The position numbers were made by a program, and so were the translations under genes. A DNA stretch of 64,000 bases from Companilactobacillus musae. GTDB lineage: Bacteria; Bacillota; Bacilli; Lactobacillales; Lactobacillaceae. Each line of letters starts with the position of its first letter. Within the stretch, counting starts at the first letter, position 1. Shown here in pieces: positions 27,223 through 37,514 of the stretch. Under the pieces are notes generated by a model. It did no database searches. It saw nothing but the letters and a program-made list of their open reading frames with translations, and was not told the origin of the DNA. Location of the stretch: positions 1 through 64,000 of the forward strand of contig NZ_BIFW01000002.1 of assembly GCF_003967595.1 (NCBI RefSeq), given 5' to 3'.

Positions 27223-27768
27223 TTATTTTTGTTTTTCAACAGAAGTGAAGTCTACTTCGGCAGATGTCATACGACCAAACATATCAACATCAACTTTAAG
27301 TTTTCTATGTTCATCATCAATTTCTGTGATCTTACCTGACATGTCTGAAAAGGCACCATCAGTGATCTTAACTGTTTCACCTACTTCAAAGTCAGAAGGT
27401 TTTTGTGAATCCATTCCGAATTGACTAAGAATATTATCAATTTCTTCAGGTAATAATGGTGCAGGTTTACTACCAGAACCGTGACTGCCGACAAAACCGG
27501 TAACACCTGGTGTATTACGAACGATAAACCATGATTCATCACTCATAACCATTTCAACTAGAACATATCCAGGGAAAGTTTTTTCCATTTCTTTCTTTTC
27601 TTTACCGTTTTTAACTTTTGTTTCTTCTTCTTCAGGAACAACTGCACGGAAAATGTAATCTTCCATACCCATTGATTGGGCACGTGATTCGAGATTTTCC
27701 TTAACTTTATTTTCATATCCTGAATAAGTATGTAATACATACCATTGTTTTTCGCCAGCTTCAGCCAT
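27223..27768 (-). CDS. nusG: Transcription termination/antitermination factor NusG
   Basis: This 181-residue factor binds elongating RNA polymerase. The NGN domain (QWYVLHTYSGYENKVKENLE ... FPGYVLVEMV) and the C-terminal KOW domain (VGETVKITDGAFSDMSGKI) are clear. The frame opens at 27780 at a TTG within GGAGG; the ATG at 27768 is correct. A terminator hairpin directly upstream separates it from secE. Confidence 0.97.
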   Translation of the reverse strand: MAEAGEKQWYVLHTYSGYENKVKENLESRAQSMGMEDYIFRAVVPEEEETKVKNGKEKKEMEKTFPGYVLVEMVMSDESWFIVRNTPGVTGFVGSHGSGSKPAPLLPEEIDNILSQFGMDSQKPSDFEVGETVKITDGAFSDMSGKITEIDDEHRKLKVDVDMFGRMTSAEVDFTSVEKQK

Positions 27769-27790
27769 AATTTCCTCCAAAAATTCAAAA

Positions 27791-27822
27791 TAAAAAAACT
27801 CCGAACCAAGTCGAAGTTTTTT
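27791..27822 (-). terminator. Terminator between secE and nusG
   Basis: AACTTCGA / TTCGGAGTT stem (one G-U) with a seven-U tail on the minus strand, about 25 bases before the nusG start. It should end or attenuate the rpmG-secE transcript. Confidence 0.85.
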
Positions 27823-27863
27823 CCATTAGTTACATAATAGCAAATTTCTTACGTACTTACAAT

Positions 27864-28049
27864 CTATTTAGCCATTACAAAATGTTGTAACAACGCTACC
27901 AAGCCCCAATCTACTAAGGCAAAGAAGATTGCGTACATTAATGATGTAGCGATAACAGTCCATGTATCACGTCTGTTTTCTTTAAATGTAGGCCAAACAA
28001 CTAATTTCATTTCTTTATTGACGCTACCAAAAAATTTAAATAGTTTCAT
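27864..28049 (-). CDS. secE: Preprotein translocase subunit SecE
   Basis: This 61-residue single-span SecE clamps SecY. The amphipathic segment KEMKLVVWPTFKENRRDTWTV and one transmembrane helix (LMYAIFFALVDWGLVALL) give the minimal Gram-positive form. The frame opens at a TTG inside GGAGG at 28061; the ATG at 28049 is the start. It lies 14 bases after rpmG. Confidence 0.95.
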   Translation of the reverse strand: MKLFKFFGSVNKEMKLVVWPTFKENRRDTWTVIATSLMYAIFFALVDWGLVALLQHFVMAK

Positions 28050-28063
28050 TTGTTCCTCCAAGG

Positions 28064-28213
28064 TTATCTTGTTTCTTTATGTAATGTATGTTTGCCACAG
28101 TGCTTACAGAACTTCTTTACTTCAAGACGTTCAGTTCTATTTGGGTTCTCAGTAATTGTATAGTTACGTGAACCGCAAACTTCACAAGCAAGGGCGACTT
28201 TTCTTAATCCCAT
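28064..28213 (-). CDS. rpmG: 50S ribosomal protein L33
   Basis: This 49-residue L33 starts with ATG at 28213, after GGAG with a six-base spacer. The sequence [20 protein letters not shown] continues to [14 protein letters not shown], so both cysteine pairs are present: a zinc-type (C+) paralog. It lies directly upstream of secE, the normal order. Confidence 0.96.
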   Translation of the reverse strand: MGLRKVALACEVCGSRNYTITENPNRTERLEVKKFCKHCGKHTLHKETR

Positions 28214-28283
28214 GTCTATCTCCAAAATCTAATCTTAATCTTATTAATTGTAAACTCTGGGAGTTGTTTTGTCCATTGCAATA

Positions 28284-28868
28284 TCATGACAAATCTAATT
28301 CCCGAGCTTTTTTGATTTTACGATGACAGCTATAAACTGCTTGACGAATCTGCCTCTCATCAGTTTGGGCCTGCTCACAAGCCTGTCTTAATGAAAGATG
28401 ACCCATGGCGTATCTCAAAGCCACAATTTCGGTCTTAGTCATCTTCTTAGCTAGATAATTCAAAGTATCAAATAACTCAATTTGATTACGATGACTGGGA
28501 ATAGTTAAGCGCTTTGTATCAATTTTTTCGAGTGGTTCAGCAATATTATTAAGTTTTCTTTTTTGAGAATTTTCTTTACGAATTATATCAATAACACGAT
28601 GTTTAAATTTCATTTTAAAAAAGCTACCAAATTTGGAACCAGTTGTTCCATCAAATAAATTACAGGTTTGGTAACAGATCCAAAATGCTTCTTGATACCA
28701 GTCGTTACGATCCAAACTTTTAATATAGTAATGGGCACGCATATTGTCGATCATTGGGCGATACTTATTAATTAAACAACTTAGTGCATTGGAATCATGA
28801 TTACTTCTTACTTGTTCAATCCATATTGCTTCTTCTTCGTTGTACATCGGCAATGTTGTTACAGACAA
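28284..28868 (-). CDS. sigH: RNA polymerase sigma factor, SigH/ComX type
   Basis: This protein of up to 194 residues has sigma region 2 (RNDWYQEAFWICYQTCNLFD ... FKHRVIDIIRKE) and region 4 (TKTEIVALRYAMGHLSLRQA). Position between rlmB and rpmG-secE matches Bacillus sigH. In lactobacilli the homolog can switch on competence genes. The frame opens at TTG 28868 and an ATG lies at 28847; neither has a good ribosome site, so the start is uncertain and translation may be poor or controlled. Confidence 0.85.
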   Translation of the reverse strand: MSVTTLPMYNEEEAIWIEQVRSNHDSNALSCLINKYRPMIDNMRAHYYIKSLDRNDWYQEAFWICYQTCNLFDGTTGSKFGSFFKMKFKHRVIDIIRKENSQKRKLNNIAEPLEKIDTKRLTIPSHRNQIELFDTLNYLAKKMTKTEIVALRYAMGHLSLRQACEQAQTDERQIRQAVYSCHRKIKKARELDLS

Positions 28869-28929
28869 TTATTTTATAATTCTACAATAACATGAATTCC
28901 AATCCCATTTTAAGCGAACTCTTGTTTAC

Positions 28930-28961
28930 AAAAAAAACGAATGAAATTTAATCATCCGTTT
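28930..28961 (-). terminator. Terminator of cysS-mrnC-rlmB
   Basis: AAACGGATGA / TCATTCGTTT stem (one G-U) with an eight-U tail on the minus strand, just past the rlmB stop. Confidence 0.87.
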
Positions 28962-28969
28962 AATAATTA

Positions 28970-29755
28970 TTAAGCATTACGTGAAGCAAAAGCTTGATAT
29001 AACAAGATACCAGTTGCAACTGAAGCGTTCAAACTTTGAACATGTCCAACCATCGGAATATTCAATGTTTGATCGGCTTGTTTAAGAACTAATGGTGAGA
29101 TACCTTTACCTTCATTACCAATAATTAAAGCAACTGCACCCTTAGCATTCCAATTACGATAGTTGTCACCTTCCATAGCTGTACCAAAGACCCAAACGTT
29201 ACGCTTCTTTAAGTCTTTAATAGTATTAACTAAGTTAGTAACTCGTACAACAGGAACATGTTCAATCGCACCAGTTGAAGTCTTCGCAACAGTTGAAGTC
29301 AATCCAGTTGAACGATGCTTTGGAACAATAATTCCATCTACACCGACAGCATCAGCAGTACGCATAATTGAACCTAAATTATGAGGATCTTCAATTTTGT
29401 CAAGAATCAAAATAAAAGGATCAGTACCCTTCTTTTCAGCACTCTTAAAGATATCGTCCATTTCTGCGTATTGGTATGGAGCAACATAAGCTGCCATACC
29501 TTGGTGATTACCACCATCACTGACATCATCTAATTTATTCTTAGGTACTTCTTGAACGATTAAACGATCACGTTTAGCTAACTTGATAGCCTCAGCAATA
29601 TGTTCACTTGAAAGTCCCTTTTGAACTAAAACCTTATTTACACGTTGATTAGCTGTTGCTGACTTCAATAATTCAATTACTGAATGTACACCATAAACTA
29701 ATTCATTTTCCTCTAAATTACTACTATTGTTATGTCTATTCGAATTGTCTGCCAT
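28970..29755 (-). CDS. rlmB: 23S rRNA (guanosine2251-2'-O)-methyltransferase RlmB
   Basis: This 261-residue SPOUT (TrmH) enzyme has an N-terminal substrate domain (LVYGVHSVIELLKS) and the knotted C-terminus with NEGKGISPLVLKQ and IPMVGHVQSLNASVATGILLY. I start at ATG 29755, six bases after AGGAG; the frame is open to 29779. It overlaps mrnC by 20 bases, showing coupled translation. Confidence 0.94.
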   Translation of the reverse strand: MADNSNRHNNSSNLEENELVYGVHSVIELLKSATANQRVNKVLVQKGLSSEHIAEAIKLAKRDRLIVQEVPKNKLDDVSDGGNHQGMAAYVAPYQYAEMDDIFKSAEKKGTDPFILILDKIEDPHNLGSIMRTADAVGVDGIIVPKHRSTGLTSTVAKTSTGAIEHVPVVRVTNLVNTIKDLKKRNVWVFGTAMEGDNYRNWNAKGAVALIIGNEGKGISPLVLKQADQTLNIPMVGHVQSLNASVATGILLYQAFASRNA

Positions 29756-30149
29756 CTGCTTCTCCTGTTTCCACTTCATTGATGCACCATTGTGCTAATT
29801 CTTTCACACGTTCTTTGTCGCCAGTAATATCTAAATAACCAAAAACAGCTTCAAATCCAGTGGACATATGATATGTGACAACACTCGTATTCTTTGCTTT
29901 TGTTTGCTTTTTCGCATTGCGACCGTTCTTATAAATCCGAATTTCTTTTTCAGATAAAACATCTTTATCAAGCATCAAAGTAATTAAAGATGCCTGAGCC
30001 TTCGCTGAAACGTAGTGCTTTGCTTGGTGCTGTAGTTCGTTAACTTTAACGATATTTTTAGAGAGTAAATGTTCACGAATGAATACTTCATAAACTGCAT
30101 CCCCTAAATAAGCCAAAGTCACGCCATTAAATTTTTTAACATCAGTCAT
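29736..30149 (-). CDS. mrnC: Mini-ribonuclease III MrnC
   Basis: This 137-residue RNase III-fold nuclease lacks a dsRNA-binding domain and matures 23S rRNA ends in Firmicutes. [18 protein letters not shown] is the catalytic helix with the acidic residues, and [19 protein letters not shown] the second. It overlaps both cysS (8 bases) and rlmB. Confidence 0.94.
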   Translation of the reverse strand: MTDVKKFNGVTLAYLGDAVYEVFIREHLLSKNIVKVNELQHQAKHYVSAKAQASLITLMLDKDVLSEKEIRIYKNGRNAKKQTKAKNTSVVTYHMSTGFEAVFGYLDITGDKERVKELAQWCINEVETGEADGRQFE

Positions 30150-31551
30150 TAATATGCCACCGTGTTCCCTGTGGTGTATCTTCTAGAATTACACCCATGT
30201 CTTTTAATTGGTCACGTAATTTATCACTTGTAGCAAAATCTTTGTCTGCACGAGCTTGATCACGTTGATCGACCATTTGTTGAATCTCTTCAGAAAGATC
30301 CTTTTGATCATCTAATTTAACACCTAAGATACTTGTCAAATTGACCATAGCTTCTAGAATAACATTTACGTTATTTTTCGCAACTATATCCTGAGCCGCA
30401 TAATTGTTTGCTAAACTAACCAAGTTAAATATTTCGGTTAAACCATTTTGAACATTAAAATCATCATTCATAGCTTCTTTAAAGGCATCAACGATTGTTG
30501 CAACTTGCGTGAACATATCACTATCATCATCGTCTTTTTCAGCATTATCTAATCTGAATTTCAAATTATTGTAAGCTGTTTTGATTTTACTCAAATTATC
30601 GGCTGCCTTTTGTAAATTAGATTGTGAGTATTCAAGTGGACGACGATAATGTGTTGAAGATAAGAAGAAACGTAAAACTTGTGGATCTGTTGTCTTAACA
30701 AGATCATGAACTGTGACAAAGTTTCCTAGTGACTTACTCATCTTTTCATTGTTCTCGACTGTAACGAAACCATTGTGCATCCAATAGTTAACGAATTTCT
30801 TACCTGTTTTAGCTTCGCTTTGGGCAATTTCATTTTCATGATGTGGGAACTCAAGATCTTGACCACCACCATGAATGTCAAAAGTATCACCTAAATATTT
30901 AGTCGACATGACTGAACATTCAATATGCCAACCTGGACGACCTTCACCCCATGGAGAATCCCATTTGATCTCATTAGGTTTAGCTTTCTTCCAGAGTGCA
31001 AAATCGATTGGATCTTGTTTCTTATCGAATTCATCATCGCCAATATGTTCACTGGCACCTTCAACTAATTGATCGATATTTTGACCAGATAGTTCACCAT
31101 AATTCTTAAATTTTCTAGCTCGATAAAAGACATCGCCTTGTGATTCGTAAGCGTAACCTTTTTCAATCAAATCAGAGATAAAATCGATGATCTCTTGAAT
31201 ATTGTCAGATGCTCGAGGATTAATTGTGGCCTTTTGAACGTTGATAGCAGCAATATCTTCATAGAATGCTTTAATGTAACGGTCCGCCACTTCGGGTACA
31301 GTAATACCTTCTTTGTTGGCCTCTTTGATCATCTTGTCATCGACATCGGTAAAGTTAGAAACAAATTTCACTTTGTATCCAAGAAATTCCAAATAACGTC
31401 GAATTGTGTCAAACGCAACGATAGAACGAGCATTACCAATATGAATATAATTGTAGACGGTTGGTCCACAGACATACATATTCACTTCGTTAGGCGTTAA
31501 TGGTTTAAATTCTTCTTTTTGGCGTGTCAATGTGTTCAATATTTTTAACAT
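30142..31551 (-). CDS. cysS: Cysteinyl-tRNA synthetase
   Basis: This 469-residue class I synthetase charges tRNA-Cys. The HIGH-type IHIGNARS, the zinc-binding CGPTVYNY and CSVMST ... HHENEIAQ ligands and KMSKSLGN are visible. The start is ATG 31551 after GGGTGG. It lies 121 bases after gltX behind a terminator. Serine acetyltransferase cysE, present between gltX and cysS in Bacillus, is missing. Confidence 0.97.
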   Translation of the reverse strand: MLKILNTLTRQKEEFKPLTPNEVNMYVCGPTVYNYIHIGNARSIVAFDTIRRYLEFLGYKVKFVSNFTDVDDKMIKEANKEGITVPEVADRYIKAFYEDIAAINVQKATINPRASDNIQEIIDFISDLIEKGYAYESQGDVFYRARKFKNYGELSGQNIDQLVEGASEHIGDDEFDKKQDPIDFALWKKAKPNEIKWDSPWGEGRPGWHIECSVMSTKYLGDTFDIHGGGQDLEFPHHENEIAQSEAKTGKKFVNYWMHNGFVTVENNEKMSKSLGNFVTVHDLVKTTDPQVLRFFLSSTHYRRPLEYSQSNLQKAADNLSKIKTAYNNLKFRLDNAEKDDDDSDMFTQVATIVDAFKEAMNDDFNVQNGLTEIFNLVSLANNYAAQDIVAKNNVNVILEAMVNLTSILGVKLDDQKDLSEEIQQMVDQRDQARADKDFATSDKLRDQLKDMGVILEDTPQGTRWHIND

Positions 31552-31566
31552 TTTATTCCACCCTAT

Positions 31567-31613
31567 AAAAAAAAGAGGTTGAGGCAAACTAAGTTTTCCT
31601 TCAACCTCTTTTT
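31567..31613 (-). terminator. Terminator between gltX and cysS
   Basis: AAAGAGGTTGA / TCAACCTCTTT stem with an eight-U tail on the minus strand, 16 bases before the cysS start. With only 121 bases between the genes there is no room for a T-box leader. Confidence 0.88.
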
Positions 31614-31672
31614 GGTTTCTTGTTTATTTGAAACGAGTGAAATGAGAGTAACTCTCCCATACCACTCTCTGA

Positions 31673-33169
31673 TTATTTCATTTCTGAAAGTGTCTTGTCA
31701 ATATTAGCAAGAGCTTTGTCGCGACCAAACAATTCGATAGTTTCAGCAATAGCTGGACCATGCATTGTTCTTGTAGCGGCAATTCTAGCTGGCATGTAAA
31801 GTTTTCTACCCTTAACTCCAGTATCAGCTCTAACTGATTGAATAGCACTCATAATTTGAGTAGCAGTGAAACGGTCAAGTTTTTCTAACTTACCTTTCAA
31901 GTCTTCAATAGCAGTCTTAGCATCGTCATCAGCAAGTTCTTTTTGTTCGTCATCTGTTAGATGTTCTGGTTGGTTAAAGAAGACATCTGACAAGTCAACG
32001 ATTTGTTGTGTGTATGACATTTGTGGCATGTAAAGTTCTGTCAAATGTCTTACCCATTGAATTTCGTCTGTACTTGGGTTAGCTTCGATACGTTTTGCTT
32101 CAATTAAGTTAGCAAGTACTAAGTCAGTGATTTCACTGAGATCAGCATTCTTAACATATTGGTTGTTGACCCATTCAAGTTTCTTTTGATCAAACTTAGC
32201 AGGTGATTTACTTAAACGATGTTCATCGAAGATCTTGATAAATTGTTTACGTGTAAATAATTCATCTTCACCAACTGGTGACCAACCTAATAGGGCAATA
32301 AAGTTAAACATTGCTTCTGGCAAGTAACCTAACTCACGATATTGTTCGATAAATTGGAGAATTGATTCATCACGTTTACTTAATTTCTTACCTGTTTCAG
32401 TATTGATGATCAATGTCATATGACCAAACTTAGGTGCTTCCCAGCCTAGTGCTTCATAAATCATCAATTGTTTTGGTGTATTGGCAACATGATCGTCACC
32501 ACGAAGAACATGACTGATTTCCATCAAATGGTCATCAATAACAACGGCAAAGTTGTATGTAGGCATACCATCACGCTTTTGGATAACCCAATCGCCACCA
32601 ATAGTATCAGAACCGATTGAAACTTTACCTTTTACGATATCGTCCCATTCATAGTTCTTACCAACTGGTACGTGGAAACGAACAACTGGTTGTAAACCAG
32701 CATCTTCAGCTTCCTTGATCTTAGCAGCCTTTTCATCTTCAGACATACCTTCGAATTCGTATTCGTAGTGAGGCATTTGACCATGAGCTTCTTGATCTTC
32801 ACGCATTTGTTGTAGTTGTTCTTCAGTCAGATATGATTTGTAAGCCAAGCCCTTTTCAAGTAATTCATCAATATATTTTTGATAAATTTCTTTTCTTTCT
32901 GATTGACGGTAAGGACCATAATCTCCACCGACATCTGGACCTTCATCCCAATCAACGCCAAGCCATTTAAGGTTTTCTAGTTGACTCTTTGTACCACCTT
33001 CAACGTTACGCTTTGTATCAGTATCTTCGATACGGATAACGAAAGTTCCCTTGTGACTACGTGCGAACAAGTAGTTAAAGATAGCTGTTCTAGCGTTCCC
33101 AATGTGCAAGTGACCTGTTGGACTTGGTGCATATCTTACACGAATTTTGTTATCTGACTTTTTTGCCAT
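31673..33169 (-). CDS. gltX: Glutamyl-tRNA synthetase
   Basis: This 498-residue class I synthetase charges tRNA-Glu, and in Gram-positives also tRNA-Gln before amidation. [18 protein letters not shown] is the HIGH region and KLSKRDESI the KMSKS equivalent. The long frame upstream to 33334 overlaps the PIN-TRAM gene and is spurious; ATG 33169 follows GGGGAG. It overlaps the PIN-TRAM gene end by 20 bases. Confidence 0.97.
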   Translation of the reverse strand: MAKKSDNKIRVRYAPSPTGHLHIGNARTAIFNYLFARSHKGTFVIRIEDTDTKRNVEGGTKSQLENLKWLGVDWDEGPDVGGDYGPYRQSERKEIYQKYIDELLEKGLAYKSYLTEEQLQQMREDQEAHGQMPHYEYEFEGMSEDEKAAKIKEAEDAGLQPVVRFHVPVGKNYEWDDIVKGKVSIGSDTIGGDWVIQKRDGMPTYNFAVVIDDHLMEISHVLRGDDHVANTPKQLMIYEALGWEAPKFGHMTLIINTETGKKLSKRDESILQFIEQYRELGYLPEAMFNFIALLGWSPVGEDELFTRKQFIKIFDEHRLSKSPAKFDQKKLEWVNNQYVKNADLSEITDLVLANLIEAKRIEANPSTDEIQWVRHLTELYMPQMSYTQQIVDLSDVFFNQPEHLTDDEQKELADDDAKTAIEDLKGKLEKLDRFTATQIMSAIQSVRADTGVKGRKLYMPARIAATRTMHGPAIAETIELFGRDKALANIDKTLSEMK

Positions 33170-34427
33170 TTCTGTGTTCTCCCCTTTTATTTCTCGAGCC
33201 GTTTTTATTTGAATTCCGATTGCCATTGTTGTTACGGTTGCGATTGTTGCCACCGTTCTTACTTTGGTTATTGGTATTCTCCTTGGCACTGCTCTTTTCC
33301 TGGATACCATGCATTGAATGCTTAGGCTTTGCAAATATCATTTTACCAGCATCGGTTTGCAACGCACTAGTTACAACGACATCGACATCTTTGTTGATGA
33401 AATATTTACCTTCTTCAACAACAACCATCGTACCGTCTTCTAGGTATGCGACACCTTGCTCTCTTTCAGTACCCTCTTTTATAACTTTAACAGTCATCGT
33501 TTCTCCTGGCAAAACCATAGGTTTCAAAACTTTGGCTAATTCGTTAATGTTAAGTACTTGAACATTTTGAAATTCACTTACCTTACTTAAATTATAATCA
33601 TTTGTGATGACAGCACCACCGATTTCTTTAGCTAATTTAAGTAATTTCATATCCACTTCTGGAATATTATCATAATCACGTGTTGTTGTTTCGTAATTTA
33701 TTGTTTGATCCATCTTAATTTCATTCAAAATGTCCAAACCACGACGACCACGTTCACGTTTTTGATTATCACTAGAATCAGAGATCAATTGTAATTCATG
33801 TACAACGAAATCAGGAATCATCAACTTACCTTCCAAAAATCCCGTTTGAGCCAACTGATGAATTCTTCCATCAATAACAACTGAAGTATCTAAAATCTTA
33901 TATGGATAAAAGTCCTTCTTAGCCGAACGACGTGTTACTTCACCCTCTGAAGCTAAAGCACTACCCTTATCAACCTTATTTTCTGCATTGTTACTACGTT
34001 TAGAGATAGAGAAATTACTCCAGTCACTACGACGGCTTGTTCCCATTCTAAATCCGATCCAGCCAAAGACGATCATTAAGATCACTGGAATCACATTTGA
34101 AAACATATTGTGCATCAAATAGAACGGAATTGAAATGATATTAGCTAAAACTAAACCACCAATTAGAAAAGCTGAACCGTAAATGATCCAACCAGGGGAT
34201 CTAGAATTTAAATATTTTTCAATTCTTTGATTCAAATTCAAAATTGGTTTAACAAACAAGAACGACAAGAAATAAAATATAATACATCCAATAAGTCCGT
34301 CAAAATAGCCGTTATTGATAAAAGCAACTTCTGCTAAGCCTGATACTTCCCACAAACTAGGTAAGACAGTAATACCAACTGCAATACCTAATAGTGCAAA
34401 AATTATATTTACTACAATCTTTCGCAT
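33150..34427 (-). CDS. PIN/TRAM-domain membrane protein (YacL)
   Basis: This 425-residue protein has four hydrophobic segments (about residues 1-130) followed by a PIN nuclease domain ([22 protein letters not shown] ... [12 protein letters not shown]) and a TRAM RNA-binding domain ([20 protein letters not shown]). The last 50 residues are an Asn/Arg/Lys-rich tail (about 375-425), unusual and probably RNA-binding or disordered. YacL's RNA target is unknown. It lies between radA and gltX as in Bacillus. Confidence 0.9.
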   Translation of the reverse strand: MRKIVVNIIFALLGIAVGITVLPSLWEVSGLAEVAFINNGYFDGLIGCIIFYFLSFLFVKPILNLNQRIEKYLNSRSPGWIIYGSAFLIGGLVLANIISIPFYLMHNMFSNVIPVILMIVFGWIGFRMGTSRRSDWSNFSISKRSNNAENKVDKGSALASEGEVTRRSAKKDFYPYKILDTSVVIDGRIHQLAQTGFLEGKLMIPDFVVHELQLISDSSDNQKRERGRRGLDILNEIKMDQTINYETTTRDYDNIPEVDMKLLKLAKEIGGAVITNDYNLSKVSEFQNVQVLNINELAKVLKPMVLPGETMTVKVIKEGTEREQGVAYLEDGTMVVVEEGKYFINKDVDVVVTSALQTDAGKMIFAKPKHSMHGIQEKSSAKENTNNQSKNGGNNRNRNNNGNRNSNKNGSRNKRGEHRNGKKVR

Positions 34428-34441
34428 AGAAACCTCCTCAT

Positions 34442-35815
34442 TTAAAAAATCTTGTTCATTGCATCTGATACTGTACTGACACCGATTATTTTAATCTTGT
34501 TATTTTTAGACCAGTCACCCAAATTGTTTTTAGGAATAAAAATACGTTTAAATCCTAATTTCTCTGCCTCATTAACTCGTTGATCAATGCGGTTGACTCG
34601 ACGAACCTCACCCGTCAAACCAACTTCACCGACGAAACAATCAGTCCCAGGAATACCAATATTCTTATAACTGGATGCAATTGACATTGCCAAAGCTAAA
34701 TCAATCGCTGGCTCATCTAATTTTACTCCTCCAGTTGATTTTAAATAAGCATCTTGGTTTTGAAGCATTAGATTTCCACGTTTTTCCAGAACCGCCATAA
34801 TAACAGAAACACGATTATGATCTAAACCAGTTGCTGTTCGTTTGGCATTTCCAAAAATAGTTGGAGTAATCAACGATTGAATTTCAACTAAAATTGGTCT
34901 GGTACCTTCCATAGAAACCACAACCGCGGAACCATTGGCATCAGCTAAACGTTCCTCTAAGAAGATCTCCGAAGGATTGGCCACTTCTACCAATCCTTTA
35001 GTCTGCATCTCAAAAATACCAATCTCGTTAGTTGAGCCAAAACGATTCTTAACCGATCTCAAGATTCGATAGCTATGATGGGTGTCCCCTTCAAAGTATA
35101 GAACAGTATCCACCATATGTTCCAAAATCTTTGGACCAGCAATAGCTCCACCTTTGGTAACATGTCCCACAACAAAAACGGTTACATTCTGTTGTTTAGC
35201 AATATTCATCAATTCTGCTGTAACTTCTCGAATCTGTGAAATACTACCAACGGCTGATGTTATTTCAGGTTCATCCATTGTTTGAACAGAATCAATGATT
35301 AAGTAATCTGGATGCATATCATCAATTGTTTGACGAATGTAACTCATATCAGTTTGTGGATAAAGATATAAATTATCACCTGTTATTCCTAAACGATCAG
35401 CTCTCATTTTGATTTGCGAGGCACTTTCCTCACCAGATACATATAAAACTTTGCCGCCATCTTTGGCCAATTGACCGGAAACTTGTGTTAGTAAGGTTGA
35501 TTTTCCAATTCCAGGATCTCCACCAATTAAAATCAAAGAACCTGGCACGATTCCACCACCAAGTACTCGATTCAACTCACCTAATTCAGTTTTAACTCTT
35601 GGTTCTTTTTCAAAAGAAACTTGAGCAAGCTTAACTGGCTTAGACTCTAAATCACTAACACGACGACTGGGCGTTGCACTAGCTTTAACAGATTCTGGAT
35701 GATCGACTTCTTCAACCATTTGATTCCAAACACCGCAATTAGGACAACGTCCTAAGTACTTTGGTGAAACATAACCACAATTTTGACAGACAAATTTTGT
35801 TTTAGCTTTAGCCAA
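34442..35815 (-). CDS. radA: DNA repair protein RadA
   Basis: This 457-residue RecA-like ATPase promotes branch migration. It has an N-terminal zinc finger ([19 protein letters not shown]), Walker [13 protein letters not shown], the KNRFG motif and a C-terminal Lon-like domain. The frame opens at 35863 inside dut, but TTG 35815, nine bases after AAGGGA, gives the usual MAKAKTKF start. It follows dut by 19 bases. Confidence 0.96.
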   Translation of the reverse strand: MAKAKTKFVCQNCGYVSPKYLGRCPNCGVWNQMVEEVDHPESVKASATPSRRVSDLESKPVKLAQVSFEKEPRVKTELGELNRVLGGGIVPGSLILIGGDPGIGKSTLLTQVSGQLAKDGGKVLYVSGEESASQIKMRADRLGITGDNLYLYPQTDMSYIRQTIDDMHPDYLIIDSVQTMDEPEITSAVGSISQIREVTAELMNIAKQQNVTVFVVGHVTKGGAIAGPKILEHMVDTVLYFEGDTHHSYRILRSVKNRFGSTNEIGIFEMQTKGLVEVANPSEIFLEERLADANGSAVVVSMEGTRPILVEIQSLITPTIFGNAKRTATGLDHNRVSVIMAVLEKRGNLMLQNQDAYLKSTGGVKLDEPAIDLALAMSIASSYKNIGIPGTDCFVGEVGLTGEVRRVNRIDQRVNEAEKLGFKRIFIPKNNLGDWSKNNKIKIIGVSTVSDAMNKIF

Positions 35816-35834
35816 TAAAATAATTCCCTTCTTA

Positions 35835-36377
35835 TTATATTCCTGAAGAACCAAATCCTCCATGACGTTTCGTTAATCCACCTTCATCATCATCCGTTGT
35901 TAGATAATTGATAAAGATACCTTGTGCTAAGCGTTCGCCCTTTTTAACTTTGTAATCAACTGGGAAGAAATTGATCAATTGAACAAACAATTCTCCCTCA
36001 TTACTTTCATTATTATAATAATCGGCATCAACTACTCCAATACCATTAGGAATTGCCAAGCCACGTTTTAATGGATTGCTGGAACGACTAGCAATAATCA
36101 ACACTTCATCATCTTGCATATATGCTTTAACCCCAGTTGGTACTAAGACTGGTTTGATTGACTTCTGAACATCTGCAATTTTATTCTCATCCATTTTTCC
36201 TTTGTTAAGAATGAACTTCAAAACGTTCAAAACTCCAAATTTCCAGATTGAAGGCACAACGAAATCCTCGGCACTTTCTATATCGTACCCAGCAGCATTT
36301 TTAGTTTGACGAATTGGCAAATTGATTCCTTTACCCTCGTATTTTTTCACAATTTCAAATCCACGTTTTTTTGTCAA
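35835..36377 (-). CDS. dut: Deoxyuridine 5'-triphosphate nucleotidohydrolase
   Basis: This 180-residue trimeric dUTPase hydrolyses dUTP to dUMP. The motifs are [10 protein letters not shown] (I), [14 protein letters not shown] (II), [20 protein letters not shown] (III, substrate binding), [10 protein letters not shown] (IV) and RHGGFGSSG (V). It is slightly longer than classical enzymes owing to an insert at residues 45-85. First gene of the dut-radA-yacL-gltX run. Confidence 0.93.
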   Translation of the reverse strand: MTKKRGFEIVKKYEGKGINLPIRQTKNAAGYDIESAEDFVVPSIWKFGVLNVLKFILNKGKMDENKIADVQKSIKPVLVPTGVKAYMQDDEVLIIASRSSNPLKRGLAIPNGIGVVDADYYNNESNEGELFVQLINFFPVDYKVKKGERLAQGIFINYLTTDDDEGGLTKRHGGFGSSGI

Positions 36378-36508
36378 ATTGAAAACTCCTTCAGCATTAG
36401 ATAACTAAAATAATAGCATTTTAGACGCCATAAAACTATTCATAGCCCTGACTTTCTTCTTATAATAGAGTAGTATAAAATTAAATTAATCAAGCAGGAG
36501 GTAATTTT

Positions 36509-36811
36509 ATGGAAATGAAGCACGAAGATGGTCGTTTCTACTTGGAAGACAATGACAAAATGATTGGTGAAATAACTTATTCCTCTGTTGAAGATGGTGT
36601 TATTTCATTAGATCATACTTATGTTGATGACGATTATCGTGGTCAAGGATTAGCTGGTAAACTTTTGAATGCTGCATTGGATTTTGCTGACTTAAAGAGT
36701 TTAAAAATTGTTCCCGTTTGTGAATATGCTAAAGCATCTTTCAAAAAGAAACCCGAGATCCGCTTTTTATTAACCGATAATTACCAAAAACTGCTAAAGG
36801 GGGAAAATTAG
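36509..36811 (+). CDS. Small GNAT-family N-acetyltransferase (YjdJ-like)
   Basis: This 100-residue protein is the short GNAT type (Acetyltransf_CG). The acetyl-CoA loop is YRGQGLAGKLLNAALDFA, and the C-terminal segment ends with VCEYAKASFKK, whose Cys is conserved. Substrate is unknown. The GGAGG lies before the ATG. It is the first gene of an operon with rpiA, whose TTG start follows immediately after its stop. Confidence 0.88.
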   Translation: MEMKHEDGRFYLEDNDKMIGEITYSSVEDGVISLDHTYVDDDYRGQGLAGKLLNAALDFADLKSLKIVPVCEYAKASFKKKPEIRFLLTDNYQKLLKGEN

Positions 36812-37501
36812 TTGGATCAAAATGAATTAAAGAAAGCTGTTGGTACAAAATCCGTCGACTATATTCAAAGCAATACAGTCGTAGGTCTTGGTACTGGCTC
36901 AACAGTTTATTACATGATTGAAGAATTAGGCAAAAGATATCAGGCCGGTGAAATTCAAAATATTGTTGCTGTAACTACTTCATCACGCTCCGAAAAACAA
37001 GCTAAATCTCTTGGTATCCCAACCAAAGATCTTAACGACGTTGACCACATTGATTTAACGATTGACGGTGCTGATCAAATTGATAAGAATTATCAAGGTA
37101 TCAAAGGTGGCGGAGCTGCTCATCTTCTTGAAAAGATGGTCGCAACTAATTCTACTAAGAATATCTGGATCGTCGATCAATCAAAAATGGCTGATACTTT
37201 AGGTAGTTTCCCATTACCTTTGGAAGTTATTCCTTTTGGTTGTGAAAAAACCTTTGCTGATTTGAAGAAGGAAAATCTTAAACCAGAATTTCGTTTGGAT
37301 GATAAAGGCAATCGTATTTTGACACATAACAAAAATTACGTAATCGATCTTAAAATGGGTGAAATTAAGCATCCCCACTTATTGGCTGATTGGTTAGATC
37401 ATCAAGTTGGAATAGTTGCACATGGACTATTTCTTGATATAGTTAATACTATTATCGTCGGTTATGAGAACGGACCTAAAGTAATCGATAATATCAGATA
37501 G
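36812..37501 (+). CDS. rpiA: Ribose-5-phosphate isomerase A
   Basis: This 229-residue pentose-phosphate enzyme interconverts ribose- and ribulose-5-phosphate. Signatures [29 protein letters not shown] and [12 protein letters not shown] (catalytic Glu) are clear. The TTG start directly follows the preceding stop, with AAGGGGGAAA as ribosome site. Confidence 0.95.
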   Translation: MDQNELKKAVGTKSVDYIQSNTVVGLGTGSTVYYMIEELGKRYQAGEIQNIVAVTTSSRSEKQAKSLGIPTKDLNDVDHIDLTIDGADQIDKNYQGIKGGGAAHLLEKMVATNSTKNIWIVDQSKMADTLGSFPLPLEVIPFGCEKTFADLKKENLKPEFRLDDKGNRILTHNKNYVIDLKMGEIKHPHLLADWLDHQVGIVAHGLFLDIVNTIIVGYENGPKVIDNIR

Positions 37502-37514
37502 AGGAGAATATTGT

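Noticed and set aside
31552-31672. T-box riboswitch upstream of cysS
   Set aside because: Only 121 bases separate the genes, there is no specifier loop or AGGGTGG-type T-box, and the hairpin is a simple terminator.
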